Assembly (NCBI RefSeq): GCF_044389085.1
Contig: NZ_JBIRXP010000006.1
Location: 124,001-188,000 of the forward strand
Length of the DNA stretch: 64,000 nt
Direction: 5' to 3'
From: Isoptericola sp044389085
Lineage (GTDB): Bacteria; Actinomycetota; Actinomycetes; Actinomycetales; Cellulomonadaceae
The notes beneath the pieces are model-generated. The model did not search any database, was not told the origin of the DNA, and saw only the letters and a program-made list of their open reading frames with translations. Shown piece by piece: positions 17,502-24,229 of the stretch (the first letter of the stretch is position 1; each line of letters starts with the position of its first letter). The translations under genes were made by a program, and so were the position numbers.

Positions 17502-18014
17502 GTGGACGGGTGGAGGTCGCGACCCCTAGGTGGGGTCGTCGTGACGTGCGGGATCGTCGCCGCGGTCGTGGTGCTGGCCGGCTGCAGCGCGCCCGCGGAC
17601 CCTCCGCCTGACGCCGCCCCCTTGCCGGTGGCGTCGACGGCGGAGCCCCGGCCCACGACCACGGCGCCGGACCTGTGCGCGACCCTGCCGTCCTCCGTCG
17701 CCGGCACGAACGAGCCCGGAGAGCCTGACGGCGGCTACGAAGGGTGGTTCAACGGCACGCCGTCCGACGCCGAGGGGAAGGTCCTCACCGATCCCGCGGA
17801 CTGGCCCGACGAGATGCGCGAGCACCCCCGGGTCGCCCTCGTGAACACCTGGTCGAACACCGTCGTCGCGTCCTACGACCGGGTCCGGTGCGGGGAGGTC
17901 GAGGGGTGGGAGGTGCCGCAGGACACCTCCGGTTGGCCGGAGGGCTCCCTGGTCGTCGTGGACGTGTCGACGGGTGAGGTCGTCGAGCACTTCCCCGTCG
18001 GTCGCGACGGGTGA
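17502..18014 (+). CDS. Putative secreted lipoprotein, unknown function
   Basis: A 170-residue protein with a signal peptide ending in the lipobox VLAGC (Cys28), then a Pro/Ala/Thr-rich linker to about residue 57, then a compact domain with two further cysteines (DLCATLPSSVAG and YDRVRCGEVEG) that could form a disulfide. No family is recognised. The start is a GTG with GGAGGGAG upstream. It precedes the ESX-like gene pair by 219 bp and resembles the lipoprotein at the other end of that cluster in style (Trp- and Asp-rich), so the four genes may act together. Confidence 0.7.
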   Translation: MDGWRSRPLGGVVVTCGIVAAVVVLAGCSAPADPPPDAAPLPVASTAEPRPTTTAPDLCATLPSSVAGTNEPGEPDGGYEGWFNGTPSDAEGKVLTDPADWPDEMREHPRVALVNTWSNTVVASYDRVRCGEVEGWEVPQDTSGWPEGSLVVVDVSTGEVVEHFPVGRDG

Positions 18015-18119
18015 CGGTGCCACCTCGTCCGAAGGGCTGACGCTCGCCCGTCGACGTCATGCGCTGGTCGAGTGGGCGGTCGTCGCCGCGGTGAGGGCGT
18101 CGTCCGCCACCGCGCGCCC

Positions 18120-18143
18120 GCGACGGGGAGTTCTCCCCGTCGC
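18120..18143. terminator. Hairpin upstream of the ESX-like pair
   Basis: GCGACGGGGAG and CTCCCCGTCGC form an 11-bp perfect stem with a two-base loop (effectively a tetraloop). There is no U-tract, which is normal for actinobacterial terminators. It separates the lipoprotein gene from the next operon. Confidence 0.45.
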
Positions 18144-18233
18144 CGCGGCGGGTCCGCCCGCATAGTCTTGCCCGGCACCGACCCGCGGCGACGTCCGAAG
18201 GGTCTTCGGACGGTTCGAGCAGGGGGACCACGC

Positions 18234-18503
18234 ATGGCCGGACAGCTGGCCGCGGACTTCGAGGCGATGCAGGGCACGGGGAGCACCCTCGTCTCGCAGG
18301 GGTACGGGATGTCGACGAGCCTGCGCGACGACGCCTCCGGCTGCGGCAGCCAGGGGGTGGAGTCCGCGGTCCTCGAGTTCGCCCTCTCGGTGGCCGTGGA
18401 GCTGGGTGGTGTCCAGGCGCAGGTCGTCGCCGCCGGGCAGGTGGCCAAGGACGCCGCGGCCGAGCTGCAGGCGACGGACGCCACGATCGCGGCCAGCGCC
18501 TGA
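18234..18503 (+). CDS. Small helical ESX/T7SS-target-like protein
   Basis: An 89-residue Ala/Gly/Ser-rich, all-helical protein without a signal peptide, with two predicted helices around a central turn (SLRDDASGCGSQGVE). This is the size and shape of WXG100/EspC-type secreted partners, but it lacks a WXG motif. It carries a single Cys. The stop shares a base with the next ATG (TGATG), so the two are translationally coupled, as with EsxA/EsxB-like pairs. The start is the ATG at 18234 with AGGGGG upstream. Function is inferred only from shape and context. Confidence 0.6.
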   Translation: MAGQLAADFEAMQGTGSTLVSQGYGMSTSLRDDASGCGSQGVESAVLEFALSVAVELGGVQAQVVAAGQVAKDAAAELQATDATIAASA

Positions 18504-20692
18504 TGGGCGGCTACCACTCCGACCGCCACCCGGACGCGGGCGACATGGGCGTGCTCACCGACTACGACTCCCACCTGGGCGTCCGGCACACGGAGCTGGA
18601 GAGCGTGGTGACCGTGCTGGTCCAGGCGCTCGCGGACCTCGACGTCGCGACGTGGGAGGGCGAGGCCGGTGAGGCGTGGCGGACGTCGCTCGACGCACCG
18701 CGCACGCGCCTCGACGCGGTCCGCGCCAGGCTCTCCGCGGTCCGGCCCGCGCTGTCCACCTACGTCGGGGCGGTCGAGGATCTCGCGCGGCGGGCCGAGC
18801 CCGAGCGGGCCCGGCTCGACGAGGCCGAGGCGACCATGAGCTCCCTGTACTGGAACACCCAGTACACCGGGGGCAGGTACGCCCCCGACGAGGACGCGCG
18901 CGACCGGATCCGCGAGGAGATCCGGGAGGACGCCGAGCGGGAGCAGGCGCAGGCCTGGGCGGCTCTGCGAGACCTCCACGACGAACGCCGGACCCTCGAC
19001 GGCGTGCTGTGCGACGCGCTCCGTGAGGGGGAGCCGGCCGGCTGGGACGACCTGCACCACGCGCTCGTGCGCGCCGGCGTGGCCTCCGTCGACGACCTCA
19101 CCCCCGGGGAGATCTCGACCGCGATGGCGGACCTCGCGGCCCGGGTCGCGGCAGGCGACGGCGACGAGCAGGACGTCCGCGACCTGCAGACGTTCTTCGA
19201 GACCTGGGGCGACGACCACGGCGTCATGGCCCGCACGTTCCTCCGGATCGGCGGGACCGGGACGACGGAGCTCATCGACCGGCTCGGCTACCAGACGCTG
19301 ACGGGCGACCTGGACCCCGCCCTCGCGCTGGCGGCCGCGCAGGCCGTGCGGCTCGGTCTGAGCAACGGGTCCGCGCGGTGGACACCGGCGACCGCGTCGG
19401 AGTTCGCACGGGAGATGCTCGACGGCCACGCCTCGGGCTCGTCGATCGGCTTCCTGTTCGGGGACCCCGACGGAGCGCGGCTGGGGGAGACGCTGACCGT
19501 GGCGATGGCGACCATGGTCGACCGTATCGAGCGCGACCCCATGAACCCGGGCCACGGGGCGTCGTACGACACGTCGCCCAACGCCGGCGGCCGGCTGCTG
19601 GCGATCCTCGAGGACGAGGACGCCTTCCGGCGGGTCGACGACTTCGCGGGCCGGGTGCTCCAGACGCTCGGGCAGTACCCGGACGCCGCGCTCGCGTGGC
19701 TCACTGCTGCCGGCGAGGACCCGTACGGCGACGGCGAGCTCGGTGCCGACCGCGTGGACTACTGGTTCGGCGAGCGCGACTGGGCCGCGAACACCACCGG
19801 CGACGGGTTCGAGGGGCCGAGCGCCCTGTGGGCGGGGGCGCAGCAGGCCACCGGGTCGCTCCTCGACCCGCGTGCCGCGGACCCGGACGTGCAGCGGTCG
19901 GTCGCCGACCTGTCGTCACGCGTCTTCGAGCTCCTGAGCGGGAACGAGCAGCTGGTGCCGGACCACATGACGCCCGCCGGGTCGCTCGCCCTGGCCACGG
20001 CGCTCGCGCAGCAGCTGCCGCAGCTCGCCGAGTACCCGATGAGCGCGAACACCGACCGGGACGGCGCCCTGCACACGGGGATGCTGGGTGGGCCGGACGT
20101 CTGGATCGTGAACGCCGAGCAGGACTGGGTGGCCGACCTCATGGGGGTCGCCGGTCACGACCCCGGCGGGCACGCCGTGCTGGCCGCCACGGTCTCCGAG
20201 TACCAGGAGTCGGTCGTCGCCTACGCCGCGGACCCGGCCACCTCGCTGAGCGGGGAGGGCGCGATCGCCCGTCTGCTCGGCACCCAGGCCGCGCTCGAGG
20301 GTGCGCCCGTGGGGGCGGGCCTCGCCACCGGCGCCGCCCACGACCAGCAGGTGCGCGACGCCCTGGACGACGTGTCCTCCCTGGTCGGCCTGGTGCCCGT
20401 CGGGGGCGGGACCCTCGCCGGGTACGCCGTCGGGGAGGTCGCGGGCTGGATGGCCGACGCCCTCGGCGACGCGTGGGCGACGGAGTACAACGACGCGCTG
20501 GCGGCGGAGCACGGCGACGAGGACGCACGGAACGACGTCATGCGCGAGCGCCTCACGGCGATCGTCGACGCGTACGTCGAGCACGGGGTGATGGACGCCC
20601 CCGAGGACGAAGGACGGTACGTGGACGAGCTGATCCAGGAGTACAACGACGGGTTCGACGCCTGGGCGCGTGAAGCGGAGCGGGGCGAGTGA
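18503..20692 (+). CDS. Large WXG-type protein, possible type VII secretion substrate
   Basis: A 729-residue soluble-looking protein with no signal peptide. The N-terminal 130 residues look like a WXG100-type helical hairpin with WEGEAGEAWR at 51-60. Long helical segments rich in Asp, Glu, Ala and Trp follow. A glycine-rich hydrophobic stretch (VPVGGGTLAGYAVGEVAG) near residues 633-650 resembles the membrane-inserting hairpin of some polymorphic toxins. The C-terminal 80 residues are acidic and helical, with no recognised toxin motif. It may belong to DUF6571 (tentative). It sits between a small ESX-like gene and a lipoprotein gene that overlaps its stop as GTGA. Confidence 0.6.
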   Translation: MGGYHSDRHPDAGDMGVLTDYDSHLGVRHTELESVVTVLVQALADLDVATWEGEAGEAWRTSLDAPRTRLDAVRARLSAVRPALSTYVGAVEDLARRAEPERARLDEAEATMSSLYWNTQYTGGRYAPDEDARDRIREEIREDAEREQAQAWAALRDLHDERRTLDGVLCDALREGEPAGWDDLHHALVRAGVASVDDLTPGEISTAMADLAARVAAGDGDEQDVRDLQTFFETWGDDHGVMARTFLRIGGTGTTELIDRLGYQTLTGDLDPALALAAAQAVRLGLSNGSARWTPATASEFAREMLDGHASGSSIGFLFGDPDGARLGETLTVAMATMVDRIERDPMNPGHGASYDTSPNAGGRLLAILEDEDAFRRVDDFAGRVLQTLGQYPDAALAWLTAAGEDPYGDGELGADRVDYWFGERDWAANTTGDGFEGPSALWAGAQQATGSLLDPRAADPDVQRSVADLSSRVFELLSGNEQLVPDHMTPAGSLALATALAQQLPQLAEYPMSANTDRDGALHTGMLGGPDVWIVNAEQDWVADLMGVAGHDPGGHAVLAATVSEYQESVVAYAADPATSLSGEGAIARLLGTQAALEGAPVGAGLATGAAHDQQVRDALDDVSSLVGLVPVGGGTLAGYAVGEVAGWMADALGDAWATEYNDALAAEHGDEDARNDVMRERLTAIVDAYVEHGVMDAPEDEGRYVDELIQEYNDGFDAWAREAERGE

Positions 20693-21357
20693 CGCGCCGG
20701 ACCGCCCGGTCGTACCGGGTCGCCACGGCGCTCGCCGGACTGGTCGTGGTCGGTGCCGCGGCGGCGTGCACCGCCCCCGCGACGGCGACGGTGCACGACG
20801 AGGTCGCGTGGGACGACGGCACCGGGCCGACGGGCTCGGCCGAGGAGGACCCGCGGGTCGAGGCGGTGCGCCGCTACGACACCCTGGTCAAGGCGTCCAC
20901 CAACGAGCTCGACCTCACCGACTCCCGCCTGGCGGAGGTCACCACGCCGGAGTGGATCGCCACCAAGGGCGACCGGCTGCGCAGCGACGTCGAGTCCCGC
21001 GAGCTCGAGCTGTGGGAGGGGCCGAGCGACATGACGGTGGTCGACGTCTCCGGCAGCGGCGACGAGGCCACCGTGCTCATGTGCAGCCGCCTACCCACCT
21101 GGTGGGCGTGGGACGACGACGCGTCGGAGGTCGTGGAGCGGTCGCGGGACACCGGGGCGTTCGAGCACGACACCTACGAGCTCGTGCGCGTGGACGACCG
21201 CTGGCTCGTCGACAGCGCCCGCTGGGGCTACGGCCCCGACCCGGACTCGTCGTGCGACCCAGGGGCGGAGGTGCCGGTGGGGCGGTTCACCACCGCGCCG
21301 GACCTCGACCTGCTGACCACGGCGTCCGTGGACGACGTCGCCGTCCCGTCCTCCTGA
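20689..21357 (+). CDS. Putative lipoprotein of the ESX-like cluster
   Basis: A 222-residue protein. The signal peptide ends in a GAAAAC lipobox (Cys27). The mature part is Asp/Glu/Trp-rich, with a fold hinted by alternating strands (MTVVDVSGSGDEATVLMCS, YELVRVDDRWLVDSARWG) that resembles small NTF2-like or SnoaL-like domains. It starts with a GTG overlapping the upstream stop by 4 bp, so it is coupled to the 729-residue protein. This is the arrangement expected of an effector with a surface-anchored partner or immunity protein, but that role is only inference. Confidence 0.7.
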   Translation: MTRRTARSYRVATALAGLVVVGAAAACTAPATATVHDEVAWDDGTGPTGSAEEDPRVEAVRRYDTLVKASTNELDLTDSRLAEVTTPEWIATKGDRLRSDVESRELELWEGPSDMTVVDVSGSGDEATVLMCSRLPTWWAWDDDASEVVERSRDTGAFEHDTYELVRVDDRWLVDSARWGYGPDPDSSCDPGAEVPVGRFTTAPDLDLLTTASVDDVAVPSS

Positions 21358-21379
21358 GCCGCGGCCGGCGCGTCGGAGG

Positions 21380-21397
21380 GCCCCGTTCGGGCGGGGC
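21380..21397. terminator. Bidirectional terminator-like hairpin
   Basis: GCCCCG, loop TTCGGG, CGGGGC: a 6-bp stem between two convergent genes (lipoprotein on plus, metZ on minus). Confidence 0.4.
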
Positions 21398-21400
21398 GGG

Positions 21401-22666
21401 TCAGGCCTGCAGGGCCTGCTCGACGTCCTCGATGATGTCCCGCGGGTCCTCGAGCCCGATCGACAGCCGCACGGTGGTCTCGGCGATGCCGACCTTGGCG
21501 CGGCCCTCGGGGCCGAGCTTGCGGTGCGTCGTCGTGGCGGGGTGCGTGATGATCGACTTCGCGTCGCCCAGGTTGTTGGAGATGTCGACGACCTGCAGGG
21601 CGTCGAGGAACGCGAACGTGCGCTTCTTCGCCGCCTCCGGCTCGGTGCCCTCGGGCACGGAGAGGTCGAACGTCACGACCGTGCCGCCACCCGACTGCTG
21701 CGACTTCGCCAGCTCGTGCTGGGGATGCGAGGGCAGGAACGGGTAGCGCACCCCGGTCACGCCGTCGAACCCCTCGAGCGCGGTCGCGACCTCGAGCGCT
21801 GCCGCGTTCTGGGCGCGCACGCGCACGTCGAGCGTCTCCAGGCCCTTGAGCAGCACCCACGCGTTGAAGGGGCTCAGCGACGGGCCGGTGTTGCGCACGA
21901 GCGTCTGCACCGGCCCGGAGAGGAACTCCTCGCTGCCGAGGATCGCGCCACCGAGCACGCGGCCCTGGCCGTCGATGTGCTTGGTGGCGGAGTAGACGAC
22001 GACGTCGGCGCCGAGCTCGAGCGGCTTCTGCAGCACCGGCGTCGCGAACACGTTGTCCACCACGACGACGGCGCCGGCGGCGTGCGCGAGCTCTGCCACC
22101 CGCCGCACGTCCACGAGGTCCTGCATGGGGTTGGACGGCGACTCGAAGAACACGACGTCCGCCGGGGTGGCGAGGGCCTCCTCCCACTGCGAGGTCACGT
22201 GCCCGTCCACCAGGTCGACGCGCACCCCCCACTTGGCGAGGATCTCGTCGTAGATGACGTTCGTGGAGCCGAACAGGGCCCGCGCCGACACGATGCGCGA
22301 ACCGCTGGAGACCAGCGCGGCGAGGGCGTTGAACACCGCCGACATGCCCGACGCCGTGGCGTAGCAGGCCTCGGCGCCCTCGATGAGGCGCAGCCGCTCC
22401 TCGAACGTGTGCACCGTCGGGTTGCCGTACCGCGAGTACAGGAACTGGGACCGCTCGCCGGCGAACGCGGCCTCGGCGTCCGCCGCCGAGCCGTAGGTGT
22501 AGCCCTGGGTGAGGAACAGGCCCTCGGACATCTCCTGGAAGTCCGAGCGGCGGTGCCCGCCGCGCACGGCGAGGGTCGCGGGCCGGACCGTGGCGGGCAG
22601 CGGGCGCGAGCCGCCGAGGGTCGTCGGGTCGGCGCCAGGACCGGTCGGGACCTGCGTGCTGCTCAT
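21401..22666 (-). CDS. metZ: O-succinylhomoserine sulfhydrylase
   Basis: A 421-residue PLP enzyme of the Cys/Met metabolism family that would make homocysteine from O-succinyl- or O-acetylhomoserine and sulfide. The PLP lysine is Lys229 in VVYSATKHIDGQGRVLGG. ESPSNP, VVDNVFATP and the C-terminal IGLEDPRDIIEDVEQAL are classic. The QGY(T)Y..SRYGNPT region matches MetZ/MetB-type enzymes. Its ATG overlaps the rhodanese stop (ATGA), and the whole operon lies behind a SAM riboswitch, so excess SAM should shut it off. O-acetylhomoserine specificity cannot be excluded. Confidence 0.93.
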   Translation of the reverse strand: MSSTQVPTGPGADPTTLGGSRPLPATVRPATLAVRGGHRRSDFQEMSEGLFLTQGYTYGSAADAEAAFAGERSQFLYSRYGNPTVHTFEERLRLIEGAEACYATASGMSAVFNALAALVSSGSRIVSARALFGSTNVIYDEILAKWGVRVDLVDGHVTSQWEEALATPADVVFFESPSNPMQDLVDVRRVAELAHAAGAVVVVDNVFATPVLQKPLELGADVVVYSATKHIDGQGRVLGGAILGSEEFLSGPVQTLVRNTGPSLSPFNAWVLLKGLETLDVRVRAQNAAALEVATALEGFDGVTGVRYPFLPSHPQHELAKSQQSGGGTVVTFDLSVPEGTEPEAAKKRTFAFLDALQVVDISNNLGDAKSIITHPATTTHRKLGPEGRAKVGIAETTVRLSIGLEDPRDIIEDVEQALQA

Positions 22667-23154
22667 CGGGTCTGCTCCGGCTGCTGCCCGGCCGCCGGCG
22701 TCGCGGCAGCGTCGTCGTACGAGCCCCACGGCAGGCCGCGCACCTTCCAGCCCTCGCGGTCGCGGACGCCGTCGAAGCCGGGGCCGCCCTCGAAGCCCTC
22801 GAGCACGTTGTACGCCGGGCCGAGGCCGGACGACGTCGCGAGGCGTGCGGCGCCGATCGAGCGCTGGCCGGAGCGGCACAGGAAGACGACCGGACGGTCC
22901 GCGGTCACGCCCGCGGCGGCGAGCTCGGCAAGGAAGCCGGGGTTGGGACGCCCGCCCGCCTGGACCCACTCGGCGAAGACCGGGCGCTTGCCGGCGGTCG
23001 CGGTGTCCGGCACGCCGATCGCGCGCCACTCGCCCTCGGTGCGCACGTCCACCAGGACGGCGTCCGGGTCGGCGGCGAGCAGGTCCCACGCCTGCTGCGG
23101 GGTGAGGTCGCCGGCGTAGCCCTCGGCGGGGCGGGGATCGATCTGGGTGCTCAT
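22663..23154 (-). CDS. Rhodanese-like sulfurtransferase in the metZ operon
   Basis: A 163-residue single-domain rhodanese. VLVDVRTEGEW is the conserved N-terminal motif, and the active-site loop CRSGQRS has Cys93 (VVFLCRSGQRSIGAA). A persulfide on Cys93 could supply sulfane sulfur or handle sulfide for MetZ, to which it is translationally coupled. This pairing of rhodanese with MetZ under SAM control is common in actinobacteria. The ATG at 23154 has GGGAGGA 6-11 nt upstream, and that site overlaps the riboswitch P1 helix. Confidence 0.93.
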   Translation of the reverse strand: MSTQIDPRPAEGYAGDLTPQQAWDLLAADPDAVLVDVRTEGEWRAIGVPDTATAGKRPVFAEWVQAGGRPNPGFLAELAAAGVTADRPVVFLCRSGQRSIGAARLATSSGLGPAYNVLEGFEGGPGFDGVRDREGWKVRGLPWGSYDDAAATPAAGQQPEQTR

Positions 23155-23164
23155 CGCAGTCCTC

Positions 23165-23274
23165 CCATCGGTCGTGGCGGTAGCACCCTCGTCCGGACGG
23201 GCCGCCGTCGCCGGCGACCTGCCCGCGGGTTGCTGCGGCGTCGACGTGCCACGTCACTCGGCCGCTCGGGATGG
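23165..23274 (-). ncRNA. SAM riboswitch (SAM-I/SAM-IV superfamily) controlling rhodanese-metZ
   Basis: On the minus strand the base helix P1 is CCATC (23274-23270) paired with GATGG (23169-23165). Inside are the conserved core pieces GCAGCAACCCGC and GAGGGTGCTACCGCC, matching the GCAACC...GGTGCTA signature of S-box RNAs. A TACGAT -10-like box (23288-23283) predicts transcription start about 2 nt before P1. The 3' strand of P1 shares bases with the GGGAGG ribosome-binding site, so SAM binding should hide that site and block translation. Subclass (I or IV) not settled. Confidence 0.8.
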
Positions 23275-23405
23275 TCGCGGCGATCGTACGACAGGCGTCC
23301 GCCTGATGGGCACCCCGTCTCGCGACCTGAGCGACGCGTGCCGGTGCCGCCCGGGCGTCTGAACAGCGCCTCCGGCGCCTCGCCGCACTCCGCGGCCTGC
23401 GCGCG

Positions 23406-23909
23406 TCAGTCGTCGTCCTCGCCGAAGTGGGCCTCCTGCGCGTGCTCGTGGTGCACGACGGTGAGCCGCAGCTCGACGTCCCGGCCGTCGGCCTGCTGCG
23501 AGAGCACCCGCTCGATGCGGTCGGACTCGCGCTCGGCCGCCGCGGTCACGAGGTCGACGTGGTCGGCGGTCGCGTCGCCCGCCCACGTGTCGGCCTGCGT
23601 CATCGCGCGCTGCGCGTCCTGGACGCCCTCGCCGAGGTCGGTGCCGGTGAGCGCCTCGACCTGCGACCGGTCCATGGTGACGATCGTCTTGTGGTCGTCC
23701 GTGTGGGGGACGGTGTACGCCGACGGGTCCTTCGTCGTCCCACCGGCCGCGTCCCCGGCCTCCGTGGGGGCGGAGGCGCTCGCGGTCGGAGCGGCACCGG
23801 AGCCCGGCGTGCCCGCGTCGTCGCCCTCGGCCTGCGGTCCCGTGCACGCGGTCAGGGCCAGCAGGCTCGCGAGGGCGATCGGCGTCAGTCGGCGGGGAAG
23901 GCGTCGCAT
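23406..23909 (-). CDS. Putative lipoprotein, unknown function
   Basis: A 167-residue secreted protein: a short basic signal with lipobox LTAC (Cys22), a low-complexity Gly/Ala/Thr/Asp linker to about residue 62, then an acidic helical domain containing LGEGVQDAQRAMTQADTWA and a His-rich end (VVHHEHAQEAHFGEDDD). The terminal His/Asp/Glu cluster could bind a metal, but this is a guess. The start is the ATG at 23909 with GGAG upstream. It lies between the two SAM riboswitches, and its own promoter would share the 23.9-24.07 kb gap. Confidence 0.7.
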   Translation of the reverse strand: MRRLPRRLTPIALASLLALTACTGPQAEGDDAGTPGSGAAPTASASAPTEAGDAAGGTTKDPSAYTVPHTDDHKTIVTMDRSQVEALTGTDLGEGVQDAQRAMTQADTWAGDATADHVDLVTAAAERESDRIERVLSQQADGRDVELRLTVVHHEHAQEAHFGEDDD

Positions 23910-24041
23910 GGTCACTCCGTGCTGCTCTGTGGTCCTCGGTGGTGGTCCGTCGGGCGGCCGCTGCAGAGGCGGGGGACGGCCGGGCCGGGCCGACGTCCAG
24001 CGTCTCACGCGACCGCATCGTGAGAAGGTCCCGGGCTCCGC

Positions 24042-24070
24042 TTGACCGTGTGGTGCTGCGCACTCACGAT
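24042..24070 (+). promoter_or_regulatory. Promoter of the riboswitch-controlled SufS-like gene
   Basis: TTGACC (24042-24047), a 17-bp spacer and CACGAT (24065-24070). The predicted start, 7 nt after the -10, is base 24077, exactly the first base of the riboswitch P1 helix. Confidence 0.5.
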
Positions 24071-24076
24071 GGGCGA

Positions 24077-24159
24077 CAGGTCATGAGCGCCAGCGCGAAG
24101 CCCCGGCTCGCTGGCCGGCAACCCTCCTCTCGCGGCGGGGTGCCCCGGGTGACGACCTG
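24077..24159 (+). ncRNA. SAM riboswitch (SAM-I/IV-variant type) upstream of SufS-like gene
   Basis: P1 is CAGGTC (24077-24082) with GACCTG (24154-24159). Next comes TCATGAGC, then helix GCCAGCG (24089-24095) with CGCTGGC (24109-24115) enclosing GAAGCCCCGGCT. CGGCAACC follows (24117-24123) and the GGGGTGCCCC hairpin (24137-24146). This is the familiar actinobacterial S-box variant layout with GCAACC and GGTGCC core elements. The gene starts 70 nt downstream; the intervening 24160-24229 contains no obvious U-rich terminator, so control is probably translational or by an unseen anti-SD pairing. Confidence 0.85.
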
Positions 24160-24229
24160 GCCCCGCGCCGTCCGGCGCGCGGGCAAGCGCGGGGAGCGAC
24201 CTCCCCGGCACGACCGAGGAGGATCCCGC

